A stretch of DNA of 64,000 bases, from contig CP154956.1 in the NCBI GenBank assembly GCA_039621445.1, positions 67,464,452 through 67,528,451 of the forward strand, given 5' to 3'. Made by a program: the position numbers and the translations under genes. The notes beneath the pieces were generated by a model. It was not told the DNA's origin. It worked only from the letters and a program-made list of their open reading frames with translations, and did no database searches. Shown one piece after another: positions 31,546 to 40,565 of the stretch; within the stretch, counting starts at the first letter, position 1; every line of letters starts with the position of its first letter. Origin of the DNA: Euglena gracilis (Eukaryota; Euglenida; Euglenophyceae; Euglenales).

Positions 31546-31749
31546 GGGGGTGTTCCCCCGCGTCCCCCCCCCCCCCCGCGTCCCCCCCGCGTCCCGGATT
31601 TTGGCCGGGCACGTTTTTTGGTTGACCAAAAGGAAAGTTACATGCAAATTTGGGTGACTCCAAAGAAAACATGTGGGGGTGGTCGGGCCACAATTCCCCC
31701 CCCGCGTCCCCCCCCCGCATCCCCCCCCCCCGCGTCCCGAACCACACCC
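31546..31749. mobile_element. 3-bp-TSD element with GCGTCCC arms, copy C
   Basis: GGGGGTGTTCCCCCGCG to GCGTCCCGAACCACACCC. TTT flanks both sides (31543-31545, 31750-31752). It lies inside a family D unit, and removing it restores CGCTCGTTTTGGGCTCG, the normal D sequence. The core is shared with copy B at 23615. Confidence 0.8.
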
Positions 31750-31847
31750 TTTGGGCTCGAAAACCGGTTTTCCAGGTCCGGGAGGCCAAAAAACATCATT
31801 TCGGACAATTTTTTTTCGATTCCCCCCCCCGACTTTTTTGACCGGTT

Positions 31848-32298
31848 CAGGGTTGATGAGTTAACTGGACCTTTTGCAACTGGTCAATTAACCGTGGTTA
31901 ACCGGGGTCCTCGATCAATTAGCCAATTAATGGCGTGCACAAGCGGGAAGCAGAAAAATTCCATGGAATCTGTTTATTTCCCAACAATGCCAAGGGGCCC
32001 GAGGTTCATCCGAACAAAGAGCAGAGCATGTACAGACTGCTCTGACAGCCGGTTTCGCAAATCACTGTGCAAGAGCATGAGATGGCCCGTAGAATGGCTT
32101 ACCTGCTTATGGGAAAACAACGTACCCCCTGCCGATAACAATCATCACCATTGGGGGGGGGGGGGGGGTCCGTGCCGTGCCCGAGGGGAGCCAATTTGGG
32201 GCGGGGGCGGGGGATTCAAATTAACCGATTCGGCGTCGATCGATTAACAGGGGGGGTCGTGGTCGATTAACCGAAGATTGGTTAACCAAACAACCCTG
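31848..32298. mobile_element. hAT-like non-autonomous element 2
   Basis: CAGGGTTG and CAACCCTG termini; ACCGGTT on both sides (31841-31847, 32299-32305) inside a family D unit. Terminal parts resemble the element at 1573 (GTCGATTAACCGAA, GGTTAACCA). The middle, about 31945-32150, is unrelated and coding-like. Confidence 0.75.
31963..32148 (+). pseudogene. Coding-like fragment inside hAT-like element
   Basis: The ATG at 31963 opens MESVYFPTMPRGPRFIRTKS, then RACTDCSDSRFRKSLCKS, MRWPVEWLTCLWENN. A C-x2-C and a third Cys are present, but no known zinc-finger spacing is complete. It then runs into a G tract. As it replaces the interior of a non-autonomous element, a captured host exon is a reasonable guess. 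Family unknown. Confidence 0.3.
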
Positions 32299-33310
32299 AC
32301 CGGTTTTGACCCAAAGTCCATGGGTTTCGGGCCCAAATCGGGGCGCCGGGGGGGGGGTCGGAAAACGCTCATTTTCGGCTCCAAAACAGGTTTTCCGGGA
32401 ACGGGAGGCCAAAAAACATTGTGTCGGGCATTTTTTTCCGATTTTTTTCGACTTTTTGACCTAAAATGGCCGAAAGCGGCCGTAAGATCACACAAGGCCA
32501 AAACTGTACGAAACGGCCAAAATCGGCCGAAAAAACGATCGTAACTCGGGCTAGCGGGGAGTTGCGGGGAAATCAAAAAACTGCTAGATAGGGCATTTTG
32601 AGGGCTTCAATTTAGGTCTCCGGACATTTCCTTTGATTCCCCACCATTTTTGAGCAATTTTGGAAAATAGTGAATTTTTTTTTAACCCAAAACAAGGCTG
32701 AAAACGGCCTAAGTCGCACGCCTGCCGCACTGTTTTGGGCCGTAAAACGGCCATATTTCGCGCCAGGCGGGGAAATCAAAATTCTGTAGATAGGGCGTTC
32801 CAAGGGCTTCAATTTAGGTCTATGGATATATCCTTTGATTTTGCTTCATTTCCGAGATATTTCCCGAGAAATATTTTGGAAACATGGGTTTTTTGACCCC
32901 GAAAACAGCCCAAAAAAAAACGGCCCCAGAAATGGGCCAAAATTGGCCGAAAAATGGCCGGCCGTAACTCGGGCTACACGAAGAGTTGGGGGAAAAGTAA
33001 ACCATGGTTGGAAAGGGCATTCCAAGGGCTTCCCTTTTTTACTCTCCGGAAATACATTTTTGTTGATTTTGCTTCATTATCGAGATATTTTGGAAAAATT
33101 GATTTTTTTTGGACCAAAAACGGCCCAAAGAAACTCCCCAAAATGCCAGTTTTGGGCCGCAAAAGCGCGCCAGAACACGGGCTAGGCGTGTCGGCAGTCA
33201 AAACGGCGAACGGGGGGTGATAGAGGGCCTGCAGGGGTACCTTTCGTCACACCGACATTTCCGGAAATAATGTACGTTTTCTCGAGAAATTTAAAAAAAA
33301 TCGATTTTTT
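32299..33310 (+). repeat. Family D unit and tandem family E units
   Basis: After one D unit, four E units spaced about 215 bp (starting near 32531, 32751, 32963 and 33175) carry GTAACTCGGGCTA, GGGGAAATCAAAA, GGGC(A/G)TTCCAAGGGCTTC and CATTTCCTTTGATT. Confidence 0.65.
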
Positions 33311-33441
33311 GACCGATTTTTGGACCCCGGTGAAATGGCAGAGTCGGAAGAGGGGTGGGGGGGGGGCGGGCCAATCCTACCCGGTTTGGACCCCTGACCG
33401 GCTGAATAACTCGGACAACAAAAGGCTGAGGGAAAATACAG

Positions 33442-33642
33442 GTGTTGGAAAAAGGCGAAACCCCCCTGGTGTCCCCAACATCTATGCCAGCACCAGCAGC
33501 CGCGGGGCAGGGTCACACCTCAAAATCTGCCCCACAGCCAGCTACGAAAGGGGATAAGGTGGCAGCCCAGCCAGCCCCCCGTGGCAGGTCCCCTTCTTCA
33601 GCTTCGCGGCCAGCAGCAGCTTCATCAGTCGCTCATGACCGA
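33442..33642 (+). pseudogene. Ala/Pro/Ser-rich coding-like fragment
   Basis: A unique patch between repeats reads VSPTSMPAPAAAGQGHTSKS, APQPATKGDKVAAQPAPRGR, SPSSASRPAAASSVAHDRKK. This looks like a low-complexity linker of a real protein cut out by repeats on both sides. No domain. Confidence 0.3.
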
Positions 33643-33921
33643 AAAAAAATAATTCCGGGAACGGAGCCGGGATCATGGTGATAATCCGCGGTTTTCACGG
33701 TCTACCCAGGGGCAGGCGGGGGAGGGGGGGGGCGGGTCTGACCCCCCCTTTTGCCCATGGGCAAGCTTCGCTCTTACTCTAAAGAGATAAGAGCTCATCG
33801 ACCCCCCCCATATAAGACCCCCCCCCCTGTCCGTCCAAAGGCCGGCCCTTTGGCCGGGACCGACTCCCCATATAAGACCAGGTTTTGAACAGTGCTGAGC
33901 TCTTAGTGGTACATGCATGTA
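33643..33921. repeat. Family P (reverse) and ATATAAGACCCC remnants
   Basis: 33655-33720 is family P in reverse. CCCCATATAAGACCCC occurs twice, as in the ends of the element at 18395. CAGGTTTTGAACAGTGCTGA follows. Confidence 0.5.
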
Positions 33922-34318
33922 CCATGCCCCCCCCCTTACTGTTCCCGTCCCGTGGCCCCCTTTTGGGTCCATGGGAACAGTAAGGGGGGGAACAGTAAGG
34001 GGGGGGACAAGCTCCCCCCCCCCTTACTGTTCCCATGGGCCATGAACCAACCAACCAAATTAGACCCAAAAGGCGACCTAAAATGCCAAAATGAAGCTTT
34101 TTTGGTTTACATGCTTGAAAATTGCACCTCCACAACATCCATTTTGGCATTAGGTTGGATTTTGGTGCGATGGAAAGCACCTAAAACCGACCAAAAAAAT
34201 CCCCTTTTTACCTTGTGTTCCAAGAATTCTTTACAAAAAGTGCTATGACACTGTACTGTTCCCGTCCCCCCAATGGGAACAGTAAGGGGGGGGGGGAACA
34301 GTAAAGGGGGGGGCATGG
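33922..34318. mobile_element. TA-flanked element with CCATGCCCCCC termini, copy 2
   Basis: CCATGCCCCCCCCCTTACTG at the left and its near-complement at the right; TA on both sides (33920-33921, 34319-34320). Inner CTTACTGTTCCC/GGGAACAGTAAG repeats; a unique 190-bp AT-rich centre with no gene. Confidence 0.65.
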
Positions 34319-35275
34319 TAATGGAAGGCTGAAAAGACTAAACTCAATGATATTCTGCCATGAACTTGGAAATGGAAGGGCATTGAGAATAGAATCTTGT
34401 CGACAGTTGTCTTGCAGACACATATTTTCAAAATAAAGCTGGCAAATAAAACTGGCAGTAAAATGAGAAAACACAAGTTTTCAGCCCTGCTGGCCAAAAA
34501 TATACCACCCAAATTGGGGGGGGGGGGGATGGTGAATCCCCGGAGGGGGAGGGGGGGTCACTTTCCACTCCGAAAAAACCAGTCAGTCACTTTTTTCGGC
34601 CAAGCCAGCCAGTCACTTTACTCATTACAAATTTGGAGCAATTTATAAGTTACAAATTACACTCTTGCAATTTACGGTGACTTTCAGTTATTTTTTGGTA
34701 ATCTCTGAAACGTTAATGAAATGTTAACAAAAACATGGTTTCGGGCAAAATTTTTTTCCGATTTTTCGACTTTTTTGACCTGGTTTTGACCCAAAGTCAA
34801 TGGGTTGGCGGCCCAAAACGGGGCGCCGGTGGGTCGAAAAGCGCTCATTTTCGGCCCAAAAAACATTGTTTCAGGCAAAAAGTATTTTTTTTATTTTTTT
34901 CGACTTTTTTTGACCCCAAAGTCAATGGGTTGGCGGCCCAAAATGGGGGCTGGCGGGTCGAAAAACGCTCATTTTCGGCTCGAAAACACTTTTTCAAAAA
35001 AACATGGTTTGGGGCCAATAATCTTTTTTCAATTTTTTTGGATTTTTTCCGACTTTTTTGTCCGATAACGGCCGAGTCTGACAGTGTGAAAAGTGTACAA
35101 AACGGCCACTGGCCCGAAAAAAACGGCCGTATCTCGGGCTAGGCGGGGAGTTGCGGGGAAATCAAAATACTGTCGGTTCCAAGGGCTTCAATTTAGGTTT
35201 CCGGACATTTCCTTTGATTTTGCTTCATTGTCGAGATATTTTGAAAACATCGATTTTTGGGCCTGAAATGGCGGA
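34319..35275 (+). repeat. Unassigned AT-rich spacer, then D and E repeats
   Basis: 34319-34725 is mostly unassigned; GCAATTTA(C/G) and AATTTATAAGTTACAAATTAC also occur near 61725. 34730-35080 holds two to three D units and 35085-35270 an E unit. Confidence 0.5.
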
Positions 35276-35531
35276 GTCCAAATGGGGGGAGCTTATCCAG
35301 GGGGGCAGGTGAATAATGGTGACATCAAATGGCCGCAGGACTGTTTGCGCCATATGGCATGACGAAAACATCCCATGGCCTCGATCAAGGCTGGATTGAG
35401 GTAGAGGGACAGAGGTGGAGGTTGAGGTGGAGGCTTTCCAACCTCTGACCCCCCCCCCTGCCAAACCTCCCCCTTCTTTTCTACTTCTTTTTTATTGTGC
35501 AATTGCAACAATATGCAATCGAATATTTGGC
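35276..35531. other. No clear gene; unique spacer
   Basis: Non-repetitive sequence between a family E unit and the recombinase box II fragment. It could be part of the same broken gene, but no frame aligns with the other copies. Confidence 0.25.
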
Positions 35532-35680
35532 ACACACACAGAGGCCCAGCATTGTACGTTTCACTCCATTCGTAGAGCCACCGCTAGGGCAATGCTCCAA
35601 TGTGGAACCGACATCGATCTAGCCCCTCCATCACCCAACACTATATTGGATTCAACGACTTATCTGAAAAAAATACCCCC
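35532..35680 (+). pseudogene. Tyrosine-recombinase catalytic box II fragment
   Basis: The plus frame reads THTEAQHCTFHSIRRATARA, MLQCGTDIDLAPPSPNTILD, STTYLKKI. H-x-x-R (His codon 35562-35564, Arg 35571-35573) is followed 30 residues later by Tyr (35661-35663), preceded by STT. This spacing matches the box II and nucleophile of tyrosine recombinases. The second His/Trp position is not evident, which suggests decay or a divergent family. It is cut on the right by C-tract DNA. With the TGYR fragment it completes the motif set of a recombinase, though not in one gene. Confidence 0.55.
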
Positions 35681-35770
35681 CCCCCATTGGGCATCTCCCC
35701 CTGGGAGGCCAAGATTGGGGGGGGGAGGTACATAATGGGGGGAGGTACGCAATGGGGGGGCACATGTGTT
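35681..35770. repeat. TACCCCC...GGGGGAGGTAC repeat unit
   Basis: TACCCCCCCCCCCCATTGGG pairs loosely with the G tracts and AGGTACATAATGG, AGGTACGCAATGG. It separates the recombinase relic from the OTU gene and supplies that frame's first ATG. Confidence 0.5.
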
Positions 35771-36636
35771 TGTACCTAGACTGGGTGCCCATTCCAGCAC
35801 AAGGGCCCAGTCCACCAGCACCCGGCATGCCAACGTTGCTGTGGGCACAACGGGGAAGTAGTAGGATAAACCAAGCAACCCTGTGGTTAGCAGCCCCGGA
35901 TGGGTCGTGTCTGTTCCATTGCGCCGCCATGTCGAACGAGGGCACTGTGGCATTGGAACTGCGGCGCACAGTGGCAACTTACGTCAGGGAGGAATGGGAT
36001 ACGGAGATCCCTGGTTTGGGAATGTCCGTGGGACAGATCCTGACAACCCTGGGCTGGGACAAGGAGGGATATCTGGCTTCAGTGGTCAGCCATATCCATT
36101 GGGCTGAAGGACCAGAGCTGGCTTTGTTGCCTTCTGTCTTGAAATTCAGACTGTGGGTGTTTCTGGACCGTGGTGACCATTGGCAAGAGTGTACGCAATA
36201 TGGCTCCACGGGTCCCCTCAGGCGGGTGGTGTTCCACCAAAACAGGGGACACTATGACGCGATCCTGATGGATGGAAACCCGGATCGAGAGAGGAGCCAC
36301 CACACAACCCACTGGAAGGTGAGGAAACCGCTGCTTGTGGTGCCAACTAGGGCTGAGAACAAAGCCGAAGCTTACCAGAAAGCTGCGCAGAAGCGCAGAG
36401 CAAAGATCAGGAGGGAGAAAGTTGAAGCGAGTCGCCAGGGCAGTGTTTACATTGATGACGAAGTGGAGATGTTGATGAGTTTTGCAGCCGATTTTTGCTC
36501 CCCTGGACAGAGCGAAGCTGTGACACGAGTGTTGAGTGCAGCAACTCCATGGCAAGCCTTGGGGTTCCAGGAAGACACACCCAGCCAGGATTGCACGGCA
36601 GTCTACAAGAGGATTCCTTCTGATCCACCCGGATAA
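35752..36636 (+). CDS. OTU-family cysteine peptidase domain, N-terminal part of a multidomain gene
   Basis: A 294-codon frame. Residues 48-59 read APDGSCLFHCAA: Asp50 and Cys53 match the OTU D-G-x-C catalytic motif. Residues 101-137 (GWDKEGYLASVVSHIHWAEG onward) have the usual OTU helix pattern. Residues 166-171 (RGHYDA) give the catalytic His168 in H-Y-D. OTU enzymes remove ubiquitin from proteins. Residues 205-225 are Lys/Arg-rich. From about 264 the first helix of a J domain starts (TPWQALGF, AVYKR), and the frame is lost just after. The first ATG (35752) lies in repeat DNA, so Met26 at 35827 may be the original start. The gene may be a host gene or part of a large transposon; the sequence does not decide. 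Confidence 0.6.
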   Translation: MGGHMCLYLDWVPIPAQGPSPPAPGMPTLLWAQRGSSRINQATLWLAAPDGSCLFHCAAMSNEGTVALELRRTVATYVREEWDTEIPGLGMSVGQILTTLGWDKEGYLASVVSHIHWAEGPELALLPSVLKFRLWVFLDRGDHWQECTQYGSTGPLRRVVFHQNRGHYDAILMDGNPDRERSHHTTHWKVRKPLLVVPTRAENKAEAYQKAAQKRRAKIRREKVEASRQGSVYIDDEVEMLMSFAADFCSPGQSEAVTRVLSAATPWQALGFQEDTPSQDCTAVYKRIPSDPPG

Positions 36637-36833
36637 ATGTTCCCACCCAAAAAGCAAAGAGGCTTTTCAGAAGCTGGGAGATGTGAAGGATTGGGTGGAT
36701 GACAGAGAAGCGTGGTACACAAATTACCAGCACAGGGAGGCGTCCGACCGACTGGCAAGGTGCTGGGCACTCTGGGTTGCCGGAGGCGGGCAGCTAAACA
36801 TCTTGCAAGTGGCAGAAGACCTGCAACGCCACT
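36614..36833 (+). CDS. J (DnaJ) domain continuation, +1 frame
   Basis: Skipping one base (A at 36613) joins AVYKR to FLLIHPDKCSHPKSKEAFQK, giving helix II, the HPD loop (codons 36626-36634), and helix III of a J domain. It continues LGDVKDWVDDREAWYTNYQH and REASDRLARCWALWVAGGG. J domains recruit Hsp70 and stimulate its ATPase through HPD. The join looks like a single-base insertion, though an assembly error or programmed shift cannot be excluded. A further shift follows near 36833. Confidence 0.6.
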
Positions 36834-37343
36834 GTGTTGGGAAAGGAGGGCGTGTTGCGCATACAGCTGGAGGAGGAGGCCGAGTGGCAGCATGTCGGTT
36901 CGGCATGGGCAGAAACCGAGGTACCGCTGGAGAGCAAGCCCAGGCGAAGCACACACACCAGGACCCAACCTCAATGGTATCAGAGCGAACAAACAGAGCA
37001 CAGAGAACAGAGGTGCCAGGTGAGGGCTTCAGGAAAAGAGAGGTTCTCTTCTGATGGGGACACAGAAATGGCAGCAGAAGAGGAGAGCCACGACCGGAAG
37101 GAAGGGGAGCGGATAGGCGAGGCCAAAAACCTGGTCCTCCAGTCACAGCCAATGGGGGTCCTGGGGACAAAAAAGGCGAGAGCCGGGGCATGAACCAAGA
37201 GCCCAACAAGCTCCTGGAGGCAGCCAGCCCCACCAAAAATGGCCCCAACCCGTTCAGCAAAACAAAGCAAACAGTGCCAAAGGCTGGACCACAGTCCGAG
37301 GCACCGGAAAATCAACAACCCGCCTCGCACGCGGTCGCGTCGT
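36834..37343 (+). CDS. Charged linker of the OTU-J-CCCH gene, frameshifted
   Basis: From 36834 the frame changes again: VLGKEGVLRIQLEEEAEWQH, then SSDGDTEMAAEEESHDRKEG. Near 37130-37140 it returns to the J-domain frame: GGPGDKKGESRGMNQEPNKL, LEAASPTKNGPNPFSKTKQT, and ends at TGA 37340. The composition (acidic, then Pro/Lys-rich) suits a disordered linker. No domain is visible. A 12-base match to a plant-type Met tRNA primer-binding site inside it (36975-36986) is treated as chance. Confidence 0.4.
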
Positions 37344-37660
37344 GACAGCGCAAGCTTGATTTTGCCACCGCAGTTTGGAGGTAACCACACCAAAGGTGGA
37401 CACATTCACACCAACACCAACACCCCCAGCAACGGCAAGGTGTGCTGGTTTGGACAGCGGTGTCTATACCCATACTGTCCGCACCAGCACCCAGCCAACT
37501 GGTGGGGGTACACACAAAAAGTGCAGCCCACAGAGGGGGGCTCCCCATGGGGAGGACGGGGCAGACCAACGGGGGAACAGCGCATGTGCAAGTATGGTAT
37601 GGGATGCTGGTGGAGGACCACCTCCTGCCCGTATGCCCATCCCATCGAGAACAGCAACGG
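37344..37660 (+). CDS. Tandem CCCH zinc fingers of the OTU-J-CCCH gene
   Basis: Finger 1 at 37443-37490: CWFGQRCLYPYCPHQH, spacing C-x5-C-x4-C-x3-H. Finger 2 at 37587-37640: CKYGMGCWWRTTSCPYAH, spacing C-x5-C-x6-C-x3-H. CCCH fingers usually bind RNA. The frame is the third one and follows the linker after the stop at 37340, so at least one more indel is needed to join them. Upstream residues GGNHTKGGHIHTNTNTPSNG look like flexible linker. Confidence 0.6.
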
Positions 37661-38040
37661 GAGAAAAGAGCCCAGGGTGGGTCCAAAGGGTCGGGGAAGC
37701 AGCAGCAACAGCAGCAGCCCAGCAAGCAGCAGCGGAAAGCATTTCCTTCCCAGGGGGACCTGGCGGGCTGTGGTGGTAAAAAGGGCCCACTGCAGGTGAC
37801 ACCGGTACCCGCCGGCACACAGTGGAGGAGTAGGCCCCTAATCACCCCGAGCACCTCTTGGGAACAAATCGAGCAGCAACAGAAGCAGCAGCAGCAGCAG
37901 CCAGAAAGGGGAGCCGAAAACCCAAGGGGGAGGGGAAGGGCAAGGAAAACACAAAACGGAAGTTTGAAGTCCCAGTGAATATGGGGTCGGACAATTATTG
38001 GGAGTTGCTCCGAAGAAATGCAGCACCATGCCTTAAACCA
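37661..38040 (+). CDS. Gln/Lys-rich tail of the OTU-J-CCCH gene
   Basis: Another frame carries GSKGSGKQQQQQQPSKQQRK, then PLITPSTSWEQIEQQQKQQQ. A final switch near 37890 gives GSRKPKGEGKGKENTKRKFE and VNMGSDNYWELLRRNAAPC. It then meets family P at 38105. Whether anything (for example an endonuclease) once followed is unknown. Confidence 0.3.
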
Positions 38041-38104
38041 GACAGAAGCCAAAGTGCATCTAAGGGGGGTCCAACCCTCCCCTCCCCCGCCCCTCCCCCC
38101 TCTG

Positions 38105-38400
38105 GGTAGACCGTGAAAACTGCGGATTATCACCATGACCCCGGCCCCATTCCCGAGTTTTTTTCCCGGTTGCGAGTTTTTTTTCCAGTCGTATTTCTAG
38201 TTTCCAAATCACTGGCATATGACCCCTAACTCCCCCGAGTTATTCACGCGCGAATTATTCATGTCACCACCCGGGATTGGAGGACATTAAGTGGCATGAC
38301 CAGAGAGAGAGAGAACAGGACCAGGACCAGAGGATGACAAAATCAAAAACTACGGGGACAACTGCAAACAAAGGGGGTTTTTAGCATTCACGGGTGCACT
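38105..38400. repeat. Family P copy and spacer
   Basis: GGATTATCACCATGACCCC, CGTATTTCTAGTTTCC and CCGAGTTATTCACGCGCG identify family P. An AGAGAG run follows. Near 38390-38455 GTGCACTTTTGGGCATTC pairs with GAACGCCCAAAAGTGTTCAC. Confidence 0.55.
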
Positions 38401-38499
38401 TTTGGGCATTCAATTCGCAATGGGAAACCGTGAACGCCCAAAAGTGTTCACGAAACCCTTTTACATTCACAGTTTTGATGAAAACGTGAACGGAATGTT

Positions 38500-38960
38500 G
38501 TTGAGAAACTGTACCGCATCTTGCATTTGCTGCATGCGTTTATTTTGGAATACATGGACATTTTGCAAGCAGCGTGGCACAACTTTTGCCACTCTGGACG
38601 AAGCTTTTGTGGGCTGGGCACTGTGGACGGTCGATGCTGTGCATATTAAGGAAGATGTTGAAGCTTGTCTAAAGGCGAAGCGGGATGGCCGCCGAACAGA
38701 ACAAAACAGAACAATGCGCTGCCTACGCACTTGGGGAGTGTCTCCCCCGCGTCCCCGTTTTGACCCAATTTTTGTCCCACAAAGATTCCGGTTTGCAATG
38801 TCGCAACATGTCCGTTCAGCAGAGACCACAGAGAGCAGATGGAACCCCCACCGGAAGAGAATTTACTTGTCTGCGTGCGATGACGGAGGGAGTGGTCTCT
38901 TTCCCTTTTCGTGCCGTGCAGGATGCCAAGCGTCCCTCTACCTTGTGACTCCATCTTCTC
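38500..38960 (+). pseudogene. Recombinase N-terminal relic, copy 4
   Basis: In the frame from 38402, FWNTWTFCKQRGTTFATLDE, then AFVGWALWTVD, aligns with the C-x-H ... LD-x-FF-x-AW-x-GW part of the other copies. The remainder (CLKAKRDGRRTEQNRTM) is divergent. Another frame further on reads GTPTGREFTCLRAMTEGVVS. A CCCCCGCGTCCC scrap near 38745 may be a remnant of a 3-bp-TSD element. Heavily decayed. Confidence 0.35.
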
Positions 38961-39158
38961 TTTCGCTCCCCGTCCTGTGGGGCAGAAATCCCCAGCCGAT
39001 GATGTCCCCCCATCCCAACCCAAAGGAGGAAGAACAAATGCGAGACGTCTGAGGACCAATTATATCCGCAATTGTTCTCCATGTTAACGCTGTCTTTACA
39101 ATTTATTTCCGATGCCCCCCCCCCCTGCACCCCCTCAGTTAGTCACCCCCCCTATTAG

Positions 39159-39299
39159 TCAGAGCCAAATTTGTCAGCAGAAATGGTGTGCTTTTTTGAT
39201 TTGAAGAAGCCAGGGCGCTTTGTTTCCTTCTACCGCCCAAAGGGCGGCGAGACGGCAGTGGATATATTCACAAACAACAACCCCAAATTGAAAGAATAA
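39159..39299 (+). CDS. Candidate terminal exon, unknown family (unit 1)
   Basis: After CACCCCCCCTATTAG, an acceptor-like border, the frame reads SEPNLSAEMVCFFDLKKPGR, FVSFYRPKGGETAVDIFTNN, NPKLKE, stop. A second unit starting RPKGGETV follows at about 39342. Not recognised. Coding-like composition and the duplicated motif support it. Confidence 0.35.
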   Translation, partial: SEPNLSAEMVCFFDLKKPGRFVSFYRPKGGETAVDIFTNNNPKLKE

Positions 39300-39339
39300 A
39301 TTTTTTTGCCCCCTCCAACCCATGAGTTCTGGACTTGTG

Positions 39340-39457
39340 TGGCCGCCCAAAGGGCGGCGAGACAGTAACGACGTCCAATAGCAAAAACAGCAAGAAGTTC
39401 AATGAAAGAGTGGAATATTTATTCTTGCAAATTTGGCAAAAAACGTGTTCAGAGTGA
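39340..39457 (+). CDS. Candidate terminal exon, unknown family (unit 2)
   Basis: Reads GRPKGGETVTTSNSKNSKKF, NERVEYLFLQIWQKTCSE, stop. Shares CGCCCAAAGGGCGGCGAGAC with unit 1 in the same frame, but the tails diverge. This could be tandem exon duplication or two insertions of a short repeat that is merely open. Confidence 0.3.
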
Positions 39458-40565
39458 CATGGATCGACTAGTTTAGGGGGGGGGGTTCGGAGACAGACAA
39501 AAATCTTGCAAGTGGATCGGACTTGTCTCACTTCACGACAAGATGGCCTCGAGGCCTTCATTGGGGGTGCCCCCCCCCACGTGCCCCCGCGTCCCGATTT
39601 GCAACACAACACGTTTCACAATTTTTTTTTACAAATGTAGTACCCGTAAAAGTAGTCCTAAATTCGCATTTTTTGGGGCTGTAGGATCAAATTACAGAAA
39701 ATTTTTTTTCAACTTCCTTTTGGGACCCATTGTAGGCCCAAAGTGCATGCAGATTTCCATTTTTGTTCTAAAAAGAGGTGTTACACATGTTACACATGGC
39801 ATGCATGACCTGTCAAACTGCCCAACCTCTCCCGAACAGCTGAATCATTCCTTCCCTCCCCCATCTGGGTCCCATGAATGATGAATTATGAATGACAGGT
39901 GAAAGCGCCAAAAGGGTTCTGTGCCAATTTAGAGTACCCCCCCCTTTATTTGACCCCCCCCCCCCTACAGCTAGCGGACACCCGAGTAGGAAATTTTGGA
40001 CAAAACGAAGACCCCTCCCGGCCAACTTTTGTTGTCCCTCCCGGACACCTTTTGGAGAACCTTCCTGGACACAATTATTGATCCCCAATGGACGGGAATT
40101 TTAGACCCCCATGGACATGTTCGTTGAGCCCCCGTGGACACTTCTGTGTGAGACTGGTGACGTTTTTCTGCTTTTCCTTTTTTAGTTTTTTGTTTGCCTC
40201 ATGCCTGTGGATCAGGCTCCTTTTTAAGTCACCTGACCCCCCCCCCACACGGAGGGGGAAGGGGGGTGGGTGGGTGGGTCCGGGCCGGTCCCCCCCCCCC
40301 GGGGGGGGGGGGTCCCGCGCCGGAGGCGCTGGGTATACCTTTTCGGCGCAAAGCGCCGAAAATTTTTGAAAATTGCCTTTAACGGGCCCGATTTTGGGGG
40401 GGGTCCCCCCCCCGGGGGGGTCCCGCGCCACCCTGGGTGGGTGGGGGGGGACCCCCCCTCCCCCCCCGGGGGTCTTAAAAAGAAGCCTGCTGTGGATTGC
40501 CCTGGTAATGTAATTGCTTAGCCCGCATCGCACCCTACACTGGTAGTTGTCAAATCTGCCTCCAG
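39458..40565. other. No clear gene; G/C tracts and hairpins
   Basis: 39460-39910 is mostly unassigned. 39940-39970 has C tracts around TTATTTGACC, as at 41885-41930 and 43345-43375. 40225-40480 has facing C and G tracts with GGTCCCGCGCC(G/A), CGGCGCAAAGCGCCG and GGGTGGGTGGG, folding into several hairpins. Confidence 0.4.

Noticed and set aside
36975-36986. TGGTATCAGAGC, matching the Met tRNA primer-binding site of plant LTR retrotransposons
   Set aside because: It lies inside the coding-like linker of the OTU-J-CCCH gene. No LTR ends upstream of it, and no gag, protease or reverse transcriptase follows.
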